DNA of 64,000 nt from Labyrinthula sp. Ha (Eukaryota; Sar; Bigyra; Labyrinthulida; Labyrinthulaceae): contig JAALGZ010000040.1 in the NCBI GenBank assembly GCA_015227615.1, positions 62,001-126,000 of the forward strand. The letters are read 5' to 3'. Position 1 is the first letter of the stretch; the number at the start of each line of letters is the position of its first letter. The position numbers and the translations under genes are program-made. Below the pieces are notes generated by a model that was given only the letters and a program-made list of their open reading frames with translations, was not told the DNA's origin and did not search any database. This document shows, piece by piece, positions 10,763 through 21,854 of this stretch.

Positions 10763-13700
10763 AGAGCTTTGTACAATGCAGAGTCACTCCATGGCACTCG
10801 GGTTGTACTCCTATTTAGATACAAACTAAATGCGAAGGTACGGCTAACTACATAGCAAAGTATGAACTTTAGGTTCAAAAATATAAAATTAGAATAAGCT
10901 GCGGTTCCATACAGAACTCAATACACAGAAGCTTATTAATTGTTAGTTCAGTCACCTACAAATTTTCTACTCAAGAAGGTCAATAAGGATTATTTTAAGG
11001 AAACTAGGCATTTTCCATTTGTTTTACTTAAAGGCTCATAAGGTATATTTTCATTTCTCAGCAGCTACAAGAAAATCAGTATATCTAGATTAAGAATATA
11101 ATGAAAGGGTTATATGTCTCTAAGATTTTTCTTATTTTCGGATTCCTTATCTAGCAAAGGTGTTGTTTGTGGAGGACATGATATATGCATATAATCTGTT
11201 TTTTCATTCTCACACTCGCTTTTAGTAAGTGGGAAATCTTCATCACGCAGCATTGCTACATTTTGGTTTCTATGATGGCAGTAGTTTCAGCTTTTAGCCT
11301 CATTGCGCACTCAATTACGTGAAGACTAAACTGTTATTTCAGCTAGGTTTGAGGTTATTTCGCTGCTTAACAACGTGCAATGGCTATTTTTTTGCAAGCT
11401 CTATTATATTGAGGCTATCTCCTTATGTGGCCACCCATCTTACATCACCAAGGTCTTTCTTACTAATAGGAATAGTTAGGTGAGCTTTCTATTTCCGGGC
11501 ATTATATCTCACAATGCGACTGACTTCGAGGCAATACCAAACAAAATGGCTCTAGGTATTTACTTTTCATATGACAGGTAATTAAACTGCATGGGTCAAC
11601 GTTGCCAACAAGCATTAGATTTTGCCTCATATATGAAGAACGCTGCAATATTTCCAATGGAAGATCAAGCTGTAATAGCATATATGAATTGTTAGAAGAT
11701 TTGTACAGTTTTTCCTTTGTTTTCTCGCTTTCAACCCAAAGGGAGCCCTAGTTAGAACAATAAATACAAGATATTTAGTGTCTCTTTACAATAATTTAAA
11801 GTATCTGGTTTCAGTCTGAAGAGAAACAGCTAAAGCTGTCGAATGTTCTCAGCAAAATAAAGTTTTTTCCTTAACATGAACTTGGACCAAGAAGCTTTCT
11901 TCAAATGAAGTTAATTATTATTTATTCCTTTCTGCATGAAACAATAACTGCATGTTTATGTTGGATGGAGCCCCTCAATCAACTTTAAGGAATTATTTGA
12001 CGATTTTGCTTCCTTCTGTGTTTGAGCACAAAGTGTTAGCATGATGCTTTATTTCTATTTTCCATTGTCTATTAAACGATGATTTCTTATTGTCACTAGG
12101 CCGTTGATTTGATATAGAGTAATATGAATCAAATCTTTTGTATTTTGAATAGGATTATGAAGAAAAGAACTAGGCTTCTCATTTTAATTTAATGATTCTG
12201 ATTTTATGCTGATTACCAATTATTAATCAAAGGTCAGGTAATCTGGTTTTATTAGTATTACTGATTATGAACAAGAAAAATAGAGCTAAAAGTTTTGTTG
12301 ATAGAGTATCTAAGGGTTAAAACCAAACCTTGACTATCACCAAATCTAAACTGAGGGCTAGGTACCCTATTCAAGGTCACATAATCTTAAACTTCTTCTT
12401 GTGTGAGGGATGGGGTAGTATACTGGTGCAGTCGCCACAATCACATTCCAGAACACATGACTTACAATTATTTGCTTCGTAAATTAAGCAACACTGAGAA
12501 GAACAGGTATTTTTTGTTGAGTATCTCATCCATAGATTGCCTCGGGGATTAACAGTTATAATACCCACGCACTTCGTAGATTATTCTCTTAAACAGCCAG
12601 AATCAGCCGTAACTACCGGTTTGCTTCCTACCATGGATAAAACTTATCAAAAAAAAACCATGAAACAATAACATGACAAATATATTTTTCTTACTAGAAC
12701 TAAGCTTCATTTTCAAATTTGCACTCTATTAGTAAAAACATTATGGAACTAATTTGACGAAAACTTAGATTTTCTTTTGTTTCTGTTTCTTATGTTCAAG
12801 AATTAAAGTATGCCTGGTATTCAGAGGTAACTCTAGAATACCAACGCTAACTAACAATATATATACAAAACTAAATACGCAAACTACATATGAAAACAAC
12901 ATTTTCCCATTACTTGTCGGTGGAATTTCAATGTTCAATGGCTTCAGTTGGGGTATATTGAGATGTGTGTGCTTCAGAGAGCTTTAAATGGTCCTTAGAC
13001 AATGAAGGCTAAAGAAACTCCAGCAACTTGGTCAAAGCTTGATAGCAATATTCTTGAGTTTTCCAGTTGAAGCTTAGCTCATGAGATGATATAGATAAAA
13101 GGTAACAGTTAGTACCGGGAACAGAACTTCGCGAGAGTAAGAAATGTACACTGATTTAAAGCATAGCCTTTTCACATTTTCAACAGTCACCTTACCTCCT
13201 TAAATGTTTGCCCATAGTTTAGTCTTGTTCGAAATTCCACCAAGATACGTTCCAAGAGCAAGTCGACATCCTTCAAAGTTATATCACCAAATTATGGATT
13301 TGATAATTTGATATATTGACTCGGGACTAATATGAAGGCGATTACGGCCTCTGTTCTCTCGCTAAGACAAGAATTTGCTTTTACACCATTTCATCCATTT
13401 TTCGAATTTATATCCATTGCTGGAATTTATATCCAAATACATATTATTGCAGCCGTATAATTTTTTATAAATATTACTCCAGGAAATCTGTACTCAGTCA
13501 TTTATGACCGCTAGCCGAAAAGAAAACTCAGTCTGCCCCACGTCTTGGGTCTGGTTGATATATAGCTTCCCCAAATAGATTTAACAGCATCTTTTTACAT
13601 GGTAAAACACCCTTGTACATTTTTTCTCATCAGATTAATTCGCTAATTTACATATTTAGCCTTTCTGTTATTTTAGGGATTTCCTGGGGCACTTTCGTAT

Positions 13701-13791
13701 TATTACTTGTCTTTCGTCTTTGCTGTAATTTCAACATATGGAAATGCAATCTTAAGGTTAATTGATTCGTTTGTGAAATAAAGGACATCAC
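10763..13791. other. Gene-poor region
   Basis: No supported gene. A stretch around 12.12-12.30 kb carries GATTCTGATT and ATTATTAATC motifs that recall the foldback repeats at 31.3 and 46.6 kb, but too weakly to call. A cysteine-rich 63-codon frame on the minus strand (12377-12568) has no proper start. Confidence 0.5.
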
Positions 13792-14403
13792 ATGGATCAA
13801 AGCGCACAAAATGAAGGGAACAGTAACTCGCAGCAAGTTGCACAATTTGGCAGGTTCATCATGAATAAGTCTTTATGCTTTTAGAAAATTTCAGCAGCTT
13901 ATAGATCGCTCGACAATATACCCAAAGGCACGCTGGGCTTTCTTTGGGTTTAGTGTCTTCATTTACCTGGTGAGAGTTTATTACGGTGATGGCTGGTACG
14001 TTATAACATATGCTCTAGGAATTTTCCTTCTAAATCTTTTCATAGGATTTTTATCCCCACAGGTAGTTTCTTTGCTTTTTCATATCCCTAGATTGACCCT
14101 GATTTAGATGGACCTGTTCTTCCTACGAAGGATGATGAAGAGTTTCGCCCATTCACACGGAAGGTTCCCGAGTTTAAATTTTGGTTGAACAGTGTTAAAG
14201 CAATTTATTTTGCTTTATTTTTGACCATGTTTAGAATGTTTGATATTCCAGTCTTCTGGCCTATACTGCTGATGTACTGGTTCATCCTCTTCTTCATGAC
14301 CATGAAGAAACAAATTGCACATATGATTAAACACAGATATGTCCCTTGGAGCTTTGGAAAAGCAAAGTATTCTGGAAAGGAACCAATTTTTACTGGTCGC
14401 TAA
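13792..14403 (+). CDS. RER1: Rer1, Golgi-to-ER retrieval receptor
   Basis: Spliced from three exons (13792-13853, 13885-14062, 14092-14403), it encodes 183 residues. Landmarks are YPKARWAFFGFSVFIYLVRV, GWYVITYALGIFLLNLFIGF, DDEEFRPFTRKVPEFKFW, FDIPVFWPILLMYWFILFF and MTMKKQIAHMIKHRYVPW, all in the family order, with four hydrophobic segments. Rer1 cycles between cis-Golgi and ER in COPI vesicles and returns ER membrane proteins with polar residues in their membrane spans. The start is the ATG of MDQSAQNEG, giving a short hydrophilic N-terminus typical of the family. Length matches the usual 190 or so. Both introns are tiny. The gene converges with the 2OG-oxygenase-like gene. Confidence 0.95.
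13854..13884 (+). other. 31-nt intron 1 of RER1
   Basis: GT-AG, ending GCTTTTAG. It splits an arginine codon (AG/A) so that GR joins KFQQLIDRS. Without removal the reading frame does not connect. Confidence 0.85.
14063..14091 (+). other. 29-nt intron 2 of RER1
   Basis: GT-AG, ending ATCCCTAG, in phase 0. Splicing joins FLSPQ to IDPDLDGP, matching the FLSPKVDP junction of the family. It is not a multiple of three, so it cannot be coding. Confidence 0.92.
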
Positions 14404-14531
14404 TATCTTAAAGTCGTGGTTCTTTATTTACTCACCTATGCACTTATTCCTACCAGGCTTCCTCCAAGCAAAGACTATCTGAATAACATGGCAATTTAGC
14501 TTACTCGCTTTATGTGGCTCCCTAAAATGAA

Positions 14532-15731
14532 TTACCTCTTTACCTTTATATAATATTCCTGAAAAATTAAAACAAAGGAAGAAGTACCATCGTTTCCCTT
14601 AAAACGTACTGTGAAAGCGTTTTCCAATGCAGTTTGATTTAGTTTAAATTCGCTCATTCCATTCTCACTTGAATGCTTTTCATTAATAAACTTGGGATGG
14701 ATGGCTGTCAGAGTCCAGGGTTCTCTGTTACATCTATGTTCATCTTTCCAAAGCTCATACGATAAAGATATTTCGTTGTCGCTCTGATCAACATGTGGAT
14801 GAATATAACCATTTTCCAAGTACATCACTGGGAACGCATAAGTTGGAATTAATTTTCCCGCTATTCTTCGAAGTTGCTTTGATAACATATGGTTAAATAA
14901 CTCAGAAACAGGATCCCCGAAAACTTCCAACCTGTGTAGCTTTTTGTTCCTCTTTACTTTCACTGCTATGTCCACATCTCCAAAGGATAGTCTTTGCTCA
15001 TAATCCAATAACTCACTATCACCTCTCCCTTTTTGGAATATTTTGAGGTAATAAGGAGTTAGTAAATTCTCTACAAAAGACTCAGGCAATAGATCTCTCA
15101 GATACAACGCTTTCTGCTTCTCAAAGCTATTCAGTAACTTCTGAAGACCAGAATGCTGCTTTTTAATAAGAAAACTTGTTTTTGGAAGAAATTCAAACAG
15201 GGCTTCACATTTTATTAAATGATGTTCCGGAAGTATCTTCTGCAATGCTTCAATTAAACTACAAACGAAGTCCATAAATTCTTCGTTGGAGTTCTGTTTG
15301 TATGAACTGTATAAGTATAGATCAGCATAAAAAATTTTTGCATTTGTTGCTTTAAGGGCCTTGAGATACTTCTTAGCTTTCTTGGATCTTCCACTACCTA
15401 GATACGCCTGCGACATGCCGAATAAGGAAGGAACATTCGATTCTTCAACGTCAAGTATTTTCTTATATGCCTCAGTACTCTTGTTAACGTCATCGAAGTA
15501 GCAACTAAACTTTGCCAGTTTCAGCGCAGCGTTAATGTCTGAATTTTTATTAAGAACTTCTCGGGAAGAAAAACCCGGTCCCACTGCTGAAAGCTCTATT
15601 CTTTTCGTTAGCAAGTTTAGCAAGTCCTCCTGTTCAACAACATAGTCCTTCAGGGTTAGTTCGGCTTCGACTTTTCCGCCTTTACAAAGCACCAACACAA
15701 CAAGAAATAAAAACAACAAATATAAAGACAT
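14532..15731 (-). CDS. Secretory-pathway protein with TPR-like helices and a 2OG-Fe(II) oxygenase-like C-terminus
   Basis: The 399-residue single exon starts at an ATG followed by a clear signal peptide (1-23, hydrophobic core LYLLFLFLVVLVL). Residues 60-125 look like TPR-type helical repeats (SLFGMSQAYLGSGRSKKAKKY). The C-terminal part contains YLENGYIHPHVDQSDNEISL, with an HxD iron-ligand motif (H313, D315) placed as in the prolyl-4-hydroxylase-like group whose members read YLPGxxLxxHxDRxxCExS. I cannot identify the distal histidine or the 2-oxoglutarate-binding basic residue with confidence, so activity is uncertain. TPR plus hydroxylase fits ER-lumenal procollagen-type hydroxylases, but this is inference. 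The gene ends about 130 bp from the convergent RER1 stop. Confidence 0.6.
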   Translation of the reverse strand: MSLYLLFLFLVVLVLCKGGKVEAELTLKDYVVEQEDLLNLLTKRIELSAVGPGFSSREVLNKNSDINAALKLAKFSCYFDDVNKSTEAYKKILDVEESNVPSLFGMSQAYLGSGRSKKAKKYLKALKATNAKIFYADLYLYSSYKQNSNEEFMDFVCSLIEALQKILPEHHLIKCEALFEFLPKTSFLIKKQHSGLQKLLNSFEKQKALYLRDLLPESFVENLLTPYYLKIFQKGRGDSELLDYEQRLSFGDVDIAVKVKRNKKLHRLEVFGDPVSELFNHMLSKQLRRIAGKLIPTYAFPVMYLENGYIHPHVDQSDNEISLSYELWKDEHRCNREPWTLTAIHPKFINEKHSSENGMSEFKLNQTALENAFTVRFKGNDGTSSFVLIFQEYYIKVKR

Positions 15732-15843
15732 TTTCTTAACAGCTTAATTCTAACAGCAGCAAAAACAATGTAACTAATAACTATCGGTTAAGTTAACAAA
15801 AAAACTAAACGGCTACAGACAAAAAAACTAATGAATATGCTAA

Positions 15844-16644
15844 CTAAAACTTTATTAGGTTGAACTTTGTAACTGAAACTTTTTCTGGATTCTCGTGAGA
15901 GCGTCTTATTTTCAAACCACGACACAGCAAAGATTTATTGTTATTTTTACTTATATCACTTAATGGAGTAACAGAAACTTTCTCAAGCTGAGCTGACTCT
16001 GTTTTACATAACGCGTTTTTCAAAGCTTGACTATACTTGAGAGATTGACGAACTGAGAGATATTTGACATCAATATCAACAGTTCTTAAGTTTTTCATCC
16101 TATCCTCTAATAAGCAAAAATTCAATATATTGACAAAGGTTTCAAAAGGAATATTTTCGGAATAACATCGGAGGTTTAGATTTGCCAAGTTTCTCATTCC
16201 TCTTATAGCAAAAATAGATTCAAAATCATATTTCTCCAACCATGAAAGATCAAGAGAGGAAACTCTACTAAATTGTATAGTTCTCAATGCTGAAATTGCT
16301 TTCTTTGGCCTTGACGCCATTCCAAAATTAAAAGGTAGCTTCTTCGGAAGTAACTTACTCAAATTTCTTTGAGGACAAAACGAAACTATCTCCAAAGTGA
16401 TCCCTGTCTCACACTTATCGTAGCTCAACAACCCTTCAATAATAGAATAAAACTCGTTCAAAACTTCCTTTTTTGTGTTTCTTACTAAATCCACCTGGAA
16501 ATTAAACCAGCAGGTGTCTTCTGCACTGTTTAAAGCATCACGGAGGTCTTTATTTAGCGAAACAAGGTTATATCTACTCGAGCTGTCTTGTAACCTATAG
16601 TTCCAAATAAAGTCATTCTTTTCATAAGAATAAACGAGTTTCAT
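15844..16644 (-). CDS. Hypothetical protein, possible divergent leucine-rich repeats
   Basis: I chose the ATG at 16644 (MKLVYSYEKNDFIW), giving 266 residues; the open frame continues 16 codons upstream only to a TTG. I do not recognise the protein. Residues from about 110 on show spaced leucine/isoleucine patterns (ALRTIQFSRVSSLDLSWL, NLANLNLRCYS, NLRTVDIDVKYL) that resemble divergent leucine-rich repeats. It is basic, with no signal peptide or membrane span. It lies about 110 bp downstream of the start of the oxygenase-like gene on the same strand, so the two are head-to-tail. Confidence 0.6.
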   Translation of the reverse strand: MKLVYSYEKNDFIWNYRLQDSSSRYNLVSLNKDLRDALNSAEDTCWFNFQVDLVRNTKKEVLNEFYSIIEGLLSYDKCETGITLEIVSFCPQRNLSKLLPKKLPFNFGMASRPKKAISALRTIQFSRVSSLDLSWLEKYDFESIFAIRGMRNLANLNLRCYSENIPFETFVNILNFCLLEDRMKNLRTVDIDVKYLSVRQSLKYSQALKNALCKTESAQLEKVSVTPLSDISKNNNKSLLCRGLKIRRSHENPEKVSVTKFNLIKF

Positions 16645-16745
16645 TTTTCTTGCTTTTTTCTCTTTGTAGAGTTTTTGTTTTGGAAAACTCAACGCAAGAA
16701 ATGAATACTGTGTTTTTTGTTGAAAAAAATTGACCGTTGCAGAAC

Positions 16746-16995
16746 ATGGCGGCAGTTCACCGTAAATTTTTACTGCCGTAGCTAAATCACTTGCCTCTCA
16801 GAAATTCGACAAGAATTTTGAAAATACAGCCTTGCCTATTCCGGTTTTAGGTTCAATGTTTTGAACGGCTGAAACGAATCTGGCAAGGTGGTCTCTCGTT
16901 TTTGAAAACGGTATGCAAGAAAACTCCAATATTGTATTTCAGAAATTAGAAGCCCGGCATCAGTTAATGTCGTTAATTGAATATACTATTAAGCT
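16746..16995 (+). other. Possible small spliced gene, unresolved
   Basis: About 100 bp from the divergent hypothetical gene, an ATG (MAAVH) is followed by protein-like text in another frame (KSLASQKFDKNFENTALP) and, past an in-frame TGA, by TNLARWSLVFEN. A 32-nt GT-AG segment ending TATTTCAG lies at about 16911-16942. Tiny introns could join these pieces, but no combination of about 29 nt works cleanly, and read-through is also open. I cannot name a product. Confidence 0.25.
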
Positions 16996-17000
16996 TAACG

Positions 17001-20000
17001 TTATGTATAATTTATATATATTCTATAATTTTTATTCCATTTGAAATTATTTAACAATTCTATTATGTAAAACTTTTACAATATATAAAATATCTGTTCC
17101 ATATTCCATTTATATTGTTATATTCGAATAAATTCCATATATTATATTTCAGTAAGGGTATCTAGCTGTTAAGTGAAAGAAATAAGTAATTCTAATAACA
17201 CCCTATTTCTTATTGAGTGACAAGGGGTTCGTTTTCGGCTTATCCTGGCTTTGGTTTTCCTTTCTCCTTCCGACGGTTTCCCTAAAAATCTCGGCCAATG
17301 TAATTACAGTTGTTCCTTCTGGAAGACAAATACGTGAAGACAGACCTACTATCTTAAGAGTGGTTAAACTATAATACACGACTGGGGTTTATGCCTTCTC
17401 TAAGCTGGCTAACGCTACTAAGGTTACCTAGGTACACAGTAACATTGAAACATCTAAGGGAGTTCTTTATATTGCAACACAGTCGGCTTTTAAGCTGAGT
17501 AGTGGGCTCACTTTCATTCAAACTCTACGAGTGGAGTCGCTAATAAAGGATTGAGAAATGACACAATTCTTCTTGTGGTTTCAATGTGTGGCAGACTAGG
17601 CTCACCAGCAGTGTGTGCTCATTAGATTTATGATTTTCTTTTTGATGACAAGATTCGAGTAGTTTAAGATTTGCCGTCCCAGCTGCGTCATCATCGAAGA
17701 TAGAAAACATGGATAGTTTTTTCCTTGCTTACAGCCTCTCATGAGTGTCAGTAGGAGGTTTGAGAAGGCTCTTAAAATAATAATTCAATTGTAGCATTCA
17801 CTTTAGTCAAGCTAAGTTAGCAACACTTCCATCTGAGTCAGTTACAAGAACTAACTTACCTTTCATGCTAACCTGTTTCAATACGTTGTACCAGTTTCTT
17901 TTGAAGAAAAAGATACTAATTTAAGCTATAAGGGCGTTGGTATAGGATTCTGAAGCAATTCTCGTTTTATATATCTTAGGTACGAAAGTTAAGTTCCAGC
18001 ACGAAACTTGTAGTACTCATTTTATCTAACTAAATTGTGGCACGGGTTCGGACACCTGTAGTGACTAAATGCTCTCATCCACCATTATCCTTGAGAATTC
18101 TAGAAAAATAAGTTCTAAAACGATGACGTAAACTTCACTGCAGGAATGGCTTACCTACGTAACCTCTCAATAGTTACCATCTATTATTTAGTCATTCCAA
18201 AGATGCAGAAACCTAAGTTCTCAGCTTCTTAAGAGAAAGGTTTACTAGAAGCATGATAGCAACTGTTTTACCAAACAAGAGGAAGTACTGCTTACCATAA
18301 AAATGATATCGCTGAAACAAAAATGATTAAATTTGGCCAGAAGAACACCATTAAGGACCTTTTAGACACAACATGGCTCACGAGAACCTAATAGTCAATG
18401 GAAATATCGATACTGAAACCTAGTCCAAAATTATGCATACCAAAACTGTCTAGAATTTGAGTTTAGCAATGTAATTTACTATAAACACTAAGCACAAAAG
18501 ATTACAGTTCCAATAAGATACTTATGTATTAAAATGCTGAAATCTTTTTCAACTAAAGGTCCTGCGCTAACAACTTTCTCCGAGCACGGAAAGTTACGCT
18601 TTGCTCAGTGGTATTCATCTAGACTACCTATGCTGTGATTCTTCCTAACGGATTCAAAACTATGAAATTATCATAGCCGCTGCCAGTATGCATTAAACGT
18701 TTCAGACCCCGTGCAAATTTTAAGGTGAATGGCTTTGTTGTTTTAATTTAGGGTTCTCATTAAATCCATGTTATTTGCGGGAATAGGAAAACAATCTTTG
18801 AAATCAGTATTTTCACAATAAGTAGAGTTGACAGTGGCACAAGTCGAAAAAGAATAGTATTTTGTTACTTAGGTCAGGTATCAACCATAGCCTAAAGGAC
18901 ACTAATCTTAGCCTGCAAATTCTCACCACGTCAAAATTGATTCTACGGGCAATGATTGCACTAAAACAATTTCCCAAAAGTCATGGGAAATAAATATGAA
19001 AGAAAGACACCAAAAGAATAGATCCAACTGCTACCTCAATTTAGCAAGGGAACAAAACCTAAACCCATGTCGATGCATAGAGCCTTTTCAGTCACCTCTC
19101 AGAAAATGTGTTCTCCTATGATATGATTAGGCGATGTTCCCTATATAATTCAAGTTTTTTGCTTATTTCATAAGTTGTCATTATTTTATAATGTACTCAG
19201 TGCAAAAGAAGAAAGCTATATCTACATCAAGGCATCGCTATTGTTGGAATGCTGTACTAACGTTACGAACAAGAATTAAATTTAATTGGGCGGAGCTATC
19301 GGTAGTAGGTCGGCCATGTTGGAAACTAACACTGGTTTCAAAGGTTAATGGGTAAGGTTCATAATATTTCTCAAGGGCTAAGATCTGAATACACCTCGTC
19401 TGAGTCCAATAGATAAATTGTTATATCTCAAACTGAATGATGCTTGAAAAAAAACGAACATGTAGAAATACTAACTTAGCATAAGCTTGGCCTTCACTGA
19501 ATCGTTTTTTCTTGTTAGTTGCCGGAGTACAAGAGAAAAGAGCGGACTAACCATTAGGTATTCGTGATCAGGTTTGGTCTAAGAAAATAGGAGAAGTTGT
19601 CCAAATTGTGAGAAATAAAGTAAAAAATTAATGTACCTTGGACGAATATCGTATATTCTCTTAGAGTTTGAAAAATCCAATTCAAAGTTCTTTACACTTT
19701 TATTTTATATAGAAAGACGAAGTATTGTCCAAGAAAAATTACTTTTACTAAAGTAAATATTGTTATTAGAAATTCTGGCAGAGTATCTGATTTTTAAAAC
19801 TTAGATTTGTCAAATCAAAGTTACTAAAGAGCCATACTATGTCTTTGTACCTATTAGGACATTATAATATCTTTCAAATGGTGTACTTTAGGTTTGATGA
19901 AAATGTGCTTAAGTGGGGATACAAGGATTCTTAGGTGATGATGACTTAGGATAATGAAGTCTTCTGGCCCAATTTAGAGGAAACGGTCCAAGCGAGGAAC

Positions 20001-20199
20001 CGAAAGCAACAAATGAAATGAAGCACTGCTGTTGAGTCAGTCCAAAAAACACTTTTGGGGAAGACGATAAATGGTCGAGAAACAAAATCATGAAATTGGC
20101 TCGAGGCTAGATAAGAATGAGAATGGAATTTTGGGCTTCAAGAAAAAGAACCCTGAGAACACTTCCCGAATCTCATCCCTGTAAACAACTTCAAATTCC
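17001..20199. other. Gene-poor region
   Basis: No supported gene or RNA. Frames are short and unrecognisable. Confidence 0.55.
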
Positions 20200-21500
20200 C
20201 AACTGGAAAACAATAAAGTAAGCTCTTGCCAACATCATTTCCTTGAACTCAATTTGAGGGAGAGAAAAGTTCCTGCTAACTTTGCCAATATAATCCTTCA
20301 TCTACATAAATATGCTGAAGTTCAAGTGAAGATAGGTAAGAATATAAGCGATAGAGAAGAAGTAAACAAAAGCTTGCTGCAAGGTGATTCACTAAGCCCC
20401 AAGTTATTTGTACTTGTACTTGATTCTCTGCTTTGAAGGATAATAAAGAAAATTAACTTGAACTTTCCTGAAGCAGAATTCTCTTTTCAAAATATTCTTG
20501 TGTTTGCTGATGACCTTTGTATCTTGATCAAGTATAGAAACATCTTGAAACAATTTGTCCAATAAACAAAAGAGCTTTTACAGTTATCTGGTCTAAGAAT
20601 AAATATACAAAAAACTCAACTCATGGGAATATTAAGAAGAAGGAAATTTAGATATATGCTTTCGGACACTGCAATTCAACAACTGGTCAATAGACACACC
20701 TACGCCTCGTGTTCCAGAAACTTTTCGTCAAAGGATGTCCTTGTAGGACATAGAAAATAGTGTCTTGGACCGGGAATTGCTTTAGCTCGAAGTAGAAAGG
20801 GCACTACAGCAGTTGCTGCAGCTAAACAGAACTTCCTCTATAGCGACATCCCAAAAGAAGAAGACCTGGAAACCAACCTTGGAGCCATCGAAGGAGTAAA
20901 AACCTTTAGATACCTTGGAGTGGATATAACAGCTGAAACCCACGTTAACCCATTCGCTAGAATGCACGGTGCACAGGAAACTCTCCACAAACTATAGCCA
21001 ATACTGCGAAACAACGCGATAACATCCAGAAGAAAAAAGAAGATAGTGAAAGCGCTAGTAGTCTCAAAAATTCAATATGGCAGCGAGTTCTGGAATCTGG
21101 AAGACAAAAATATATCTAAAGCCTTGAACAAACTATCCAGAAATATAAAACGCACCCTCCTCCAACCTAATCCAACACAACCACTTGAACACACGAAAAA
21201 GTCCAACATCCTCAAAGCTGGAGATATAAACATCCTAAAAATATTAAAAAAAGCAAAAGAGTTGAACAGAAGCGTACCCAACCATGGAAGCCGATTTAGA
21301 GCTAGCGGAATCCTCAAGGAAACTTGAAGCACACCTCTTCCCACAAAATCCTATCTCAGCTGAAAACCTGAACTCAGCTCTGGAATACTTTGACGCAACA
21401 CTGGAGCAATGTAAATCCTGCCCTCCCCTTCACCTGCCACCACCCGGGGAGAGCGAACTATCCCTTACCACAATTATCTTTCCACCCTGAAACCGTGAAC
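20200..21500 (+). mobile_element. Decayed LINE (non-LTR retrotransposon), reverse transcriptase and C-terminal part
   Basis: Translated pieces in plus-strand frames follow non-LTR reverse transcriptase order. LLQGDSLSPKLFVLVLDSL (about 20370-20430) is the conserved LQGDxLSPxLF motif, and ILVFADDLCIL (about 20490-20530) is the catalytic YADD-type box. LSGLRINIQKTQLMGI, VKTFRYLGVDIT (about 20900) and KALVVSKIQYGSEFW (about 21049-21095) match the downstream thumb region. Stops at 20434, 20561, 20757 and 20995 and frame changes interrupt it, so it is dead. The 5' part with the endonuclease is not recognisable. A SYASCSRNF..H-like segment near 20700-20750 may be a decayed zinc finger. The last piece (FPQNPISAENLNSALEYF) ends near 21490. 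Confidence 0.85.
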
Positions 21501-21581
21501 CCAATATCCCCATCTACAACTATGAATAGCTAAAAAGAGAAAAAGATACTTCAATAATACAGGAACATAGCTCAAAGCACT

Positions 21582-21854
21582 TTAATTCATTTCCTGATAC
21601 GTCTCCCACGTGCACTTGAAATAATTTCTGGCTTCATTCGCTTCTTGGAGGGCTAATTGGAGGTAGCTCAACTGGATCTCTTCATGGACCACGACTATCT
21701 CGTAAAATAGAACGAAGAGCAATAATAGAAGTAAAAAACTGGTGCAGGACATCTCAATAAGGTCCGCAAAGGAACTTGGAACAATTGCTTTTGCAATTTG
21801 AGCTTTAGGTGCAACACTTTGCAATAACTCAACTTCTTTCATGATATCTTGCAT
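21582..21854 (-). CDS. Small putative membrane protein
   Basis: A 90-codon frame begins at an ATG (MQDIMKEVELLQSVAPK). It has a soluble N-terminus, one strong hydrophobic span (residues about 37-57, SFLLLLLLFVLFYEIVVV) and an acidic helical tail (SYLQLALQEANEARNYF). The tail reads like true protein. I do not recognise it. It lies just after the decayed LINE, on the opposite strand, and could be the last exon of a longer gene or a chance frame. Confidence 0.35.
   Translation of the reverse strand: MQDIMKEVELLQSVAPKAQIAKAIVPSSFADLIEMSCTSFLLLLLLFVLFYEIVVVHEEIQLSYLQLALQEANEARNYFKCTWETYQEMN

Noticed and set aside
10588-10878. 96-codon frame on the minus strand
   Set aside because: It runs through the SINE-like element, including its poly-C/A tail, and matches no protein.
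12120-12300. Possible third foldback element
   Set aside because: Only short scattered matches to the arms; CTAG ends are not placed symmetrically.
12377-12568. Cysteine-rich 63-codon frame on the minus strand
   Set aside because: It starts on GTG, not ATG; no signal peptide is seen and it lies in decayed sequence. Probably chance.
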